A stretch of 64,000 nt of DNA, from positions 42,217,358 through 42,281,357 of the forward strand of contig JANJXV010000004.1 of NCBI GenBank assembly GCA_024803745.1, in the 5' to 3' direction. The translations under genes were made by a program, and so were the position numbers. The notes beneath the pieces were generated by a model that did not search any database, was not told the DNA's origin, and saw nothing but the letters and a program-made list of their open reading frames with translations. Position 1 is the first letter of the stretch. Each line of letters opens with the position of its first letter. Below are positions 56,886 through 64,000 of the stretch, piece by piece. The DNA comes from Megascapheus bottae (Eukaryota > Chordata > Mammalia > Rodentia > Geomyidae).

Positions 56886-57122
56886 TGTGTGTGTGTATGT
56901 GAATGTGTGTGTGTGTGTGTGTGTATGTGATAATTTCTTTATCCATTCTATCTTATACTGGACACTTAAGTTGATTCTATATTTTGTTTGGCAAGTGCTA
57001 CATTAAACATGGAAATCCAGATGTCTCTTCATCACACTGATTTCAATTTTGTTGTTTATACACTTAGTGGAGTTGCTGGATTAGAGAGTAGTTCTGTTTA
57101 AGATCTTGGATACTATTTAAAA
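56340..57122 (-). mobile_element. Ancient L1 (L1M-like) 3' part with (TA)n and (GT)n
   Basis: Reverse text matches the pan-mammalian L1 3' end: tatttatggggtacattggg, ctaaccaccattttattatc, gtgtgagaacatgtggcat, gctgcaaatgagccttatac, ttgattctatattttg, agtggagttgctggattag. Highly diverged, so it predates rodent L1 subfamilies. Contains (TA)n at 56,393-56,410 and (GT)n at 56841-56929. Confidence 0.85.
56841..56929. repeat. Long interrupted (GT)n microsatellite inside L1
   Basis: About 89 bases of GT with AT and GAAT interruptions, the longest such tract in the window. It lies where L1 normally reads gtgtatatataccaca. Confidence 0.97.
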
Positions 57123-57134
57123 AAATTGGATTAT

Positions 57135-57212
57135 TGGGCTAGAGGGCTGGATCAGGTGGAATTCCCTGACAAGTGTTAAGTGCTTAGATGAAACTCCAGT
57201 ACGCTTGCCTAA
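57135..57212 (+). mobile_element. Degraded ID-like (dID) SINE module
   Basis: gggctagagggctggatcag, acaagtgttaagtgcttaga, tgaaactccagtac: tRNA-like order with a decayed B box. It ends where the next L1 duplication begins. Confidence 0.5.
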
Positions 57213-57225
57213 AAACAAAATAATG

Positions 57226-57964
57226 ACATAAGAAAGGGTATCAATGTTTGTGAAGTTATGCACCTTCTATCTGGTGAATATAATCACAATTAAAAAACAC
57301 ACTAAAAAAAGAAATGCAAATCAAAACAACTCTAAGATTCCACCTCACTCCAGTTAGAATGGCTATGATCAAAAAAATCTAATAACAACAGATGCTGGAG
57401 GGGATGGCCAGGAGGGATCACTACTACACTGTTGGTGGGAGTGTAAACTCATTCAAACACTATGGAAAGCAGTATGGTGGTTCCTCAAAAGACTAAACAT
57501 AGAGCTCCCCTATGACCCAGCAATTCCACTACTTGGCATTTACCCAATCGCCCAGAAACAAGGACATACTAAATCCACTAGTAGAGGTTTACAATAGGGC
57601 AAAACCTAGATACATAAGGCCATATAGGAAGATGCTAAATGAAAGGACCTCTAGGATATAGAAACAAGAGCCATATAATATATGATTGTTGTTCTTAATG
57701 TACTATGATATTTCTCATCTTTTGTTATCCCTTGGTTATCTCATATTGTTACAGTATCTTATTTTCCTATCGGGTGTATTGTATATATGTTTGTTTATTT
57801 GAAACAGGATAAGGAAGGCGGAAAACAAGATTAAGGGAGAGGGTGGGGGAAGGAAATGGGGACAAAAACATGAGAAGGGATATCAATGTTTGTGAAGTAA
57901 TGTACCTTCTATCTGGCAAATATAATGTAACCCTTCTATTAATTACAATAAAATATATTTAATA
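57226..57964 (+). mobile_element. Rearranged L1 with its own 3'-end fragment at the 5' side, 15-bp TSD
   Basis: Perfect duplication aaaaacaaaataatg at 57211-57225 and 57965-57979. Inside: (1) 57226-57298, an L1 3'-terminal fragment in forward orientation with a decayed A-run. (2) 57299-57580, ORF2 from the CNNRCW-type region to the GIYP segment. (3) A jump at an actag microhomology, losing ~270 bp relative to the 45.6-kb copy. (4) The 3' UTR and tail (57,581-57,964). Confidence 0.88.
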
Positions 57965-57979
57965 AAAAACAAAATAATG

Positions 57980-60159
57980 CAAAACAAAACCTCCAAGAAA
58001 TCAGATTATTTGTTTTCTCCTTATTGGGTTACAAAGGCTTCTTCCAGTTTTAACATCAGATAAGTTAATTATGAAATCCATGAAACATTCTAACATTTTC
58101 CAGAGTTTTCGTTACTGTTGTTTGGGCTTCATTATATTTAAAGTGTTGTTTGAAAAGATTTAAATTTGTGACTACCACGTACTTGCATGAGAAGATCGAT
58201 GTCATACCAGCCTGGTGGCTGGCAGGAGAGAGTGTTCTAAACCATTTTTATTCTCTATGTTTTGATTGTTTGGCAATTTGGCTTCTTTACAGGCTGCTGA
58301 GGCAGCAAAAGGGAGTGACTAGAGCTAACCAGACACTAAATTTTGAAACAGCAAGGAGGTCAGAGAAGCTGGAACTATTATCATCTCTCAGCCAGCCCAT
58401 AAAGCATTTAACTTTTTTTTTAATTAAAGTATCATTCTTGCACAGAGATTTTGACAAGACATAAAATAAAAACCTCACAAATTCATGCTGGTGATGATAA
58501 TTATCACATGACCTGGGATAAATGTCAACATTTATCAAATCAATTTGAAGATTGTGATCTTGCAGACTTCCATAGACACTGTAAGATGTTAGAGCAGAAT
58601 ATCCCCATTTAGAATGATATTATTAGAAGAGGTAAAACAATTTCAATAAAACACCAGAGAAGAATTTCAAACTTAGCACCACAGTCTTAGGCCCATTTTG
58701 TAATCATACTACAAGACACACAAAATGAGTCAATGAGATTCTTTCATAATATCACAGTTCAATTTAAATGAATCTCATGATTTTTGCTGACTTTAAAAAC
58801 ACCTTACTTTTTCTTTGGCTGATAGATGATTTAAGATTAATAATTAGCCTCTCTTTATCAGTATTTTTTTTTACTGAGTCTTTTTGGATAACTGATCAAA
58901 TCCCCTGTTACAAAATAGCTACCCTTTCATTTGGCTATTATCATGAAACAGAATCTCTTCAACCTGTGATAGACTCATTAGGTTAATAAAAATCAGTGTC
59001 TAGGGTAAAACCAAGTAGAAATTAAATACGACTCTAAACAAGCATGGAAAAGTCGAGGGCATACATGATCTTAAATATTGATGTCTTTAAAAAAATTCTT
59101 AAAACAAAGCATTTTAAAATGTTTATCTGAAGAGTTAGAAGAACCACTAGGTGCTGCTCTAAGACAGCTTCCCATAGGCCAACTAGCAAATTGCTTTACA
59201 GTCTTGAGATTTCATCGGTCATTATACTTTCCTTAACTCTGCTAAGATTAAATCTGAGGCCCAGAAAATTAGCCTTAAATACTCTCATGATCATCAATTA
59301 AAATAGAAATTGCATAGGCACACATGCCCCTCCCCCAAACCTCAGCTATGCCTTATAAATGAAAATCAAATATAAAATCCTATGTGAGAGCAATGCTTGT
59401 AATTGTGTTTAGTACTGAATGAATTTGAATTTGACTGATTCAATCACCATTTTCCCCGCTTTTTTTCTCTTTTTGTATATGCAAGCACCTTCCAACAGTC
59501 AATTTGGTTGTACATTTCTGAGCTTCTTAAATTATGTTATTATACTAGTAATATGGAAGGAATCTTTGTTGAGTTCTTTTTTTTTCTGATCTGATGAAAC
59601 AAGCTTTGGTGTTTTGGATCTGAATAGTGAAACACTCATTCTTTCTGTTCTCTCTCCTACCAATTCAGCATCCTATTGCATCTTCCACGGCACTCGGCAT
59701 ATACACAAACAAAATGAGTTTTCTTGGTTCATTGATGTTTCTCCATAGTTGAAAGTGACTGTATGCTGTATTCTGGCAAATGGGAAATGTTGCAGAAGCC
59801 AGGACCAGGCTATTAGAAATGCTGCAATAAGAAAGTCTGATGAACTAGAAGCACTTTGGGGAAGATATTGAATAATAAGTTGTTTCTGCACAGAAGTCTC
59901 TGCTGCTCTGCATTTTACAGGGCTCTCAAGTCTTATGAAGGAGAGAAGGACTACTGTGGTAAACAGAACATAGAAGTGGCATTAAAAATGACTAGTGGCT
60001 GTGTCCTTGACCCAAAGGATGTGTTTTCTTTGTCATTTAGTTAATATGAAGGAATAAAAGAATCAAATTACAACAAATAACAATTTATCTTTCTATATAT
60101 TTTTGAATAAGGACCTGGGTGGGCTATTTTCCAAAAGAGGCAGTGAGGATTTATATATA

Positions 60160-60161
<2 letters not shown>
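57980..60161. other. Unique sequence, 2.2 kb
   Basis: No transposon recognised. Plus frame 58150-58464 (104 codons) and minus frame 58287-58538 (83 codons) overlap and are unrecognised. AT-rich with patches of balanced composition (59,140-59,350) that could be worth a conservation check. Confidence 0.45.

Positions 60162-60190
<29 letters not shown>
60162..60190. repeat. (GT)n microsatellite
   Basis: 29 bases of GT, next to a short TA run and a SINE. Confidence 0.95.
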
Positions 60191-60192
<2 letters not shown>

Positions 60193-60195
<3 letters not shown>

Positions 60196-60437
60196 AGCAT
60201 TGGGGTGTCAACTCATGGTCTTATGGTTTCATTTAGCTTTTACATCACAAGATTGGCACTCTAGTATTTGAGTCATCTTTCTATTTGTATTTTGTTTATT
60301 GTTGTTTTTTTTATTTGCTGGCTTATTGGAAATTAAAGTCTCATATGGACTTTCCCACTTGAGCTTGCCTTGAGCCATGATCTTTAATCTCATCCTTCCC
60401 TGGAGCTAGGATTATAGACCTGAGCCACCCACACCTG
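60193..60437 (-). mobile_element. Composite SINE (B1-like head plus tRNA-like module)
   Basis: Reverse orientation: cattggggtgtcaactcatg, tagtatttgagtcatc, linker aattaaagtctcatatgga, head ctggagctaggattatagac. Diverged, so I cannot tell whether the tail is dID or Geo. Confidence 0.7.
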
Positions 60438-60603
60438 TTTGTTTGTTTTTTTCCTTTTCAATTTTGCATTTTTGATTAAGATTCACTCCTGAGTCAGTAC
60501 TCTCAAGACCTGATTCTGTTCTTCCAAGGAAGAGGCTTACTGATGTAATACCTTTTCATTTTATCAGTAATAATGACATATCATCTCAAGAATTATGAAA
60601 GAG
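60438..60603. other. Short unique sequence
   Basis: No feature recognised. Confidence 0.35.
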
Positions 60604-60842
60604 AAGCCAGGCACCGGTGGCTCACCCTTGCAATCCTAGCTACTCCGGAGGCTGAGATCTGAGGATCTCAGTTCAAAGCTAGACTGGGCATGAAAGTATA
60701 TTGGACTCTTATCTCCAATTAACCACCAGAAAACTGAAAGTGGAACCATGGTTAAAGGAGTAGAGAGCTTAACCTTGAGCTAAAGAGCTCAGGGACAATG
60801 TACAGGACCAGAGTTCAAGTCCCACCACTGACAAAACAAAAC
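60604..60842 (+). mobile_element. Composite B1/Geo SINE, nearly full length
   Basis: Head agccaggcaccggtggctca, gcaatcctagctactccgga, ggctgagatctgaggatctc. Linker ggactcttatctccaattaa. Tail gaactatgg-like, then gagctaaagagctcagggac, cagagttcaagtcccaccac and a short A-rich end. Best view of the 7SL-like head. Confidence 0.92.
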
Positions 60843-61104
60843 CACAATCGAATTATAAAAGAGAAAGTTTACAAGTTAAATACATTAGAAAGTTCTAAAC
60901 CATGTGAACTTCAGGGTTATTTTGCATATAGTTACAGTAAAATATTTAAACACTTTGTATGTATCAAATTTATTAGCATGCTGTGGTGAAAGTATTAATA
61001 CATTAATAGAAAAGTGTACAGCTTTGTGGAAAGTGTTGTGAATATCTTTTAGAGTCAGGTAGTTTATCACTGTAATTAGTAATTACTAAGGAATCACCTT
61101 CTAA
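60843..61104. other. Unique AT-rich sequence
   Basis: No feature recognised. Confidence 0.35.
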
Positions 61105-61283
61105 AATCAGGGAACTTGGGTTAGAATTTTAAGTGTCTTGCCATTTTGGAGCAAAATATTAGGCTGAAAGCTCATAGCACCAATCTTGTGATGTTGTTGA
61201 CAGAATTATGAGGAATAACACATATCTGAACCTGCCTCAGTGCTCTTTTGCTAGAAAATGTTAAATAAATATTAACTGAACTT
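61105..61283 (+). repeat. MIR SINE remnant
   Basis: gaacttgggttagaattttaa, then tgatgttgttgacagaatta, tgaggaataacacatatctg, cctcagtgctc and gttaaataaatattaac, in the order of the MIR 3' half. Strongly diverged. Confidence 0.55.
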
Positions 61284-61646
61284 GTTTTCTGTGTGTCTGT
61301 GTTTGGTTTCCTGGAGATTCACAGTGGTTTCCACAAATGACAGTTACTAATAACTGACATTTGTTTTTTTTTTTAAAGCACCTAACATCTTTTCTGCCTT
61401 ATTCCTTAATATAGAAACTTTAAAAAAATATAGGGTGTGTTTCTAATATTTTCTCTTCTGCATACATTCTGTGTTCTTTAAGCATTTGTAAATGTCTTCT
61501 TGACAACATAATAAAGACAAATGATAACGTTCTTGCTTTAGTGAGATTATGGTTCAGGCATTAATGTACAATACTGAATGTTGCATTTCCATCTGGCCAC
61601 GTCAATGATGATGTACTTTGAGGGTTCTTATATTTGCTTTGCAATA
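61284..61646. other. Unique AT-rich sequence
   Basis: No feature recognised. Confidence 0.35.
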
Positions 61647-61662
61647 TTAATTGTTTTCTTTT

Positions 61663-61868
61663 TTTTTTGTTGTTTTGTTTTTGCCAGTCCTGGGCTTGAA
61701 CTCAGGGCCTAAGCAATGTCCTTGGGACTTTCTCAAGGCTAGAGCTCTGCCACTTGAGCCTCGGCACCACTTCCGGCTTTTTTCTTTGTATGTGGTACCA
61801 AGGAATCGAACCCGGGTCTTCATGCATGCTAGGCAAGCACTTAGACCACTAGGCCAAACTCCCGGCCC
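61663..61868 (-). mobile_element. IDL-Geo SINE, 16-bp TSD, intact B box
   Basis: Complete reverse dimer. Duplication ttaattgttttctttt (61647-61662) and ttagttgttttctttt (61869-61884), one mismatch. The B box reads ggaatcgaacc (61802-61812) with CpG kept, and three further CpGs survive (cctcggc, cttccgg, cccggcc). This is one of the least decayed SINEs in the window. Confidence 0.95.
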
Positions 61869-61884
61869 TTAGTTGTTTTCTTTT

Positions 61885-63215
61885 ATGGAAATCATAGACC
61901 TCTAGAGAGAAGAAGCAAGGAAATGAGGTATGGCAGATAATACAACCTTGAGGCAGCAATTTTGCTGTTGGGGAGGCAGGAGCTGGAGTCTCGTAAAAGA
62001 GAAGCTAAGAGGGGTGGATCTAAAGAGTCTGTGTTGCTTTCCGGTGTATTCTGAATGAAATCCTAGGTGGGCTCAGGGCTTTGGACTCCCGAGCAGTAGA
62101 AAAGAATGGAGAAATTGATTTGGAGATCCAAAAGGTTCTACTGAGATCTCACTGTGTTTCTGTCAGATACTCACAGCCTCCTGCCCAATGCTTCTGTATG
62201 TTTCTGTGTCTCCAGGATCTCCAGGATGACATGGAGACAAACATTCCTTTATGTTCTTTCAAATAGCTATCAGGTTGAAATAAATGGCTTTCCGTAATAT
62301 ATCCTTCTCCCTATATCTAAGCTTGCTGGGAGTCTAGAGATGCCATGTTGCTAATATATTCTCTGAAAGAGAGTTAATGAGAATTTCAAAGACACTCAGA
62401 AAGCAAGTGTTTGGCATGTACACAGTCATCCATTTTCACTGCTACTCCTAGGAATTATTTTCCTCTCACATAGGAGTTGGCTGTGTTCTGGATGATGTGC
62501 GTTGCGAGAGGAGACTCCACCATTCAGTGAGGTGTAACATTTTCTTATTGTTGGGACCAAGAATGAAAGACTGGATCTACCATGTGAAAAAGATGCTGCC
62601 TGGAAATGTTTCAGCTCGGTCTCCTAACTCTGTCTCTTCCCAAGCCTCACTGAGTTTCTAAGGCTGTCACCTTTCAATTGTTCTTCATCATTAGCGTCTT
62701 TGCTTTCATGTCCTTATTTTAGTTCAAGCAGATCACATGGTCTATTGCTATAATTAAACTATTTAGAAAGTATATTCTTATTTTTCATCTCCACACCTCT
62801 ATTTTTTCCATCAGGTGTCAATGCAGTTGGTACACTTGATGCTGAACAATCCAGAGGTGCAGTGATCTTTGTATTGCTCCAGGTGGAACTGGAAAGGCCA
62901 CAAGACTCTGTGAGGACCAGTGGCTTTCTTATGTGTCACTGCACATCTGCTATCCCATGTCCTGCAGAACTATCACACAAATAGTGCCTGTTCTCATTTG
63001 GCCTCTTGTCCTTTCATGGACTCTAGATACTTAGAAAAACCACTTTCCAAAGAATTCTCATTCTCATTCCCCAGAGAATAAAGAAGCCACTGCCCCTCCC
63101 AGTCTGCTCCCTTCTTTCCTTCTTTTGTACTGCTTTGTGAAGGAGCTGTTACTTCTCCTACCTAGACGGTTCTTAGTTCTAGTTGTACTTTCCTTCCTAT
63201 TCTCTTTGCTGTTGG
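61885..63215. other. Unique sequence
   Basis: No repeat recognised. Frames 62081-62266 (plus) and 63064-63267 (minus) are unrecognised. Confidence 0.45.
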
Positions 63216-63726
63216 TTGTGGTTGAATATGTCTCTGGAAGTTCATGTGTTAGAAACTTAATTCCCAAAGTAATTGTGTTGGAAGAGCTATGATGAGCTAT
63301 GGCCCATTTTCATGAATGGATTAGTTGATTAATTATTCATCTTGGGAGTGAGTTTATTATCCAGAAAGTTGGATATGGGAAAACACAGTCATGAAATTCA
63401 ATACAAATTACTATAAAATTGAGAAAATTGAGGGTTGGGGTAGAGTTGGGAGAGGGAGAATGACATCAATCAAGGTATTGATTGGCAATTCCTTTGTTCA
63501 GCTGCTGAAAGTTTGTAAAAACATAATTTTAAAAGTCAGTTTAGCTCCCTCTTGTTTTCTGATATTGTTGCTATATGATGTCCTCTGGCTATTTTATGAC
63601 ATGGCAAGAAGGTTTCACTAGATATGGCCAATCATTATATCTCGAAATTCTCCAGAACCATGAACCAAATAAGCATCTATTCTTTACACCTTACCTCAGT
63701 TGGTGACATTCTGTTACACTCACATT
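63216..63726 (+). repeat. MaLR-type LTR (MST-like), interrupted
   Basis: Left part 63216-63385: gaatatgtctctggaagttc, atgtgttagaaacttaattc, tcatgaatggattagttgat, tgggagtgagtttattatcc. Right part about 63536-63726: gacatggcaagaaggtttca, ctccagaaccatgaaccaaa, taagcatctattctttacac, attctgttacactcaca. This is the standard order of a non-autonomous MaLR LTR, including the polyadenylation region. No internal retroviral genes seen. Confidence 0.75.
63400..63535 (+). repeat. Possible old L1 3'-end fragment inside the LTR
   Basis: A purine/G-rich part (gggttggggtagagttggga) then gacatcaatcaaggtattga and aattcctttgttcagctgct. It aligns in order with 21,290-21,400 and 34,180-34,280, but is more decayed. 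Confidence 0.4.
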
Positions 63727-64000
63727 AAAGCTTTCTCCTAAACATCTTTTGTTCACTATTGATATTGTTTTTCACCTCCTTTCTTCCCTTTTTTAAATCC
63801 ATCCTTCTCCCTTTCTCTGTTTCTTGCCAAGTCCTTATTTCTGTTAGCTCTCAGTGACCCAAACTAGGTGAATTCAAGAATCAAATCATTATAGTCTGTA
63901 GAAAATAATAAGATCTTATGAGTCCAAACTGGAGTAGTATATAAGAACACGTATAAATAAATAGTGGAGAGAGAAATATCTATCTGGTAAAGCTGAATTT
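63727..64000. other. Unique sequence to window edge
   Basis: No feature recognised. Confidence 0.35.

Noticed and set aside
1..64000. CRISPR arrays, operons, bacterial or phage systems
   Set aside because: The DNA is mammalian by its repeats. No regularly spaced repeats, dense coding or ribosome binding sites are present.

Overview
This window is nuclear DNA from a mammal, most likely a rodent of the superfamily Geomyoidea (kangaroo rats, pocket mice, pocket gophers). The assignment rests on many copies of a dimeric SINE with a tRNA-Ala/ID-like left half and a distinctive right half. It matches what I know as the IDL-Geo family, described from that superfamily. The DNA is AT-rich and CpG-poor, with many LINE-1 (L1) copies, microsatellites and traces of old mammalian repeats (MIR, L2, MaLR). 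The taxonomic call is from memory of repeat families, not from a search.

I find no host protein-coding gene, no tRNA or rRNA gene and no CRISPR array. Open reading frames over about 60 codons are either L1 ORF1/ORF2 remnants or unrecognised frames with no supporting evidence. The window reads as gene-poor intergenic or deep intronic sequence shaped by retrotransposition. By my spans, L1 is roughly a quarter of it and SINEs several percent.

Layout. 0-9 kb: an IDL-Geo SINE, two minus-strand L1 3' ends and one L1 with a short 3' transduction. 9-17 kb: a run of SINEs, a 68-bp tandem duplication and two copies of an unclassified ~170-bp repeat (third copy, inverted, near 20.8 kb). 17.4-19 kb: a long minus-strand L1 with near-intact ORF2 C-terminal half. 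19-27.5 kb: mostly unique sequence with scattered SINEs and L2. 27.5-29.4 kb: a 5'-inverted (twin-primed) L1. 29.4-38.7 kb: mostly unique sequence, an LTR-like segment and one L1 3' end. 38.7-44.3 kb: an ORF1-endonuclease L1 half followed by a nest of L1s. 45-50 kb: two clean reciprocal nests (SINE in L1, then L1 in SINE). 50-53.3 kb: unique sequence. 53.3-58 kb: dense and rearranged retroelements. 58-64 kb: unique sequence, more SINEs, a MIR and a MaLR LTR at the right edge.

The interest lies in how the insertions happened. Target-site duplications (TSDs) can be read for more than a dozen elements. They reveal a transduction with its own AATAAA, two twin-priming inversions, a chimeric insert carrying ~390 bp of non-L1 DNA, a rearranged L1 carrying a 3'-end fragment at its 5' side, and microsatellites that arose twice at the same L1 position. 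I did not find a new molecular system and do not claim one.
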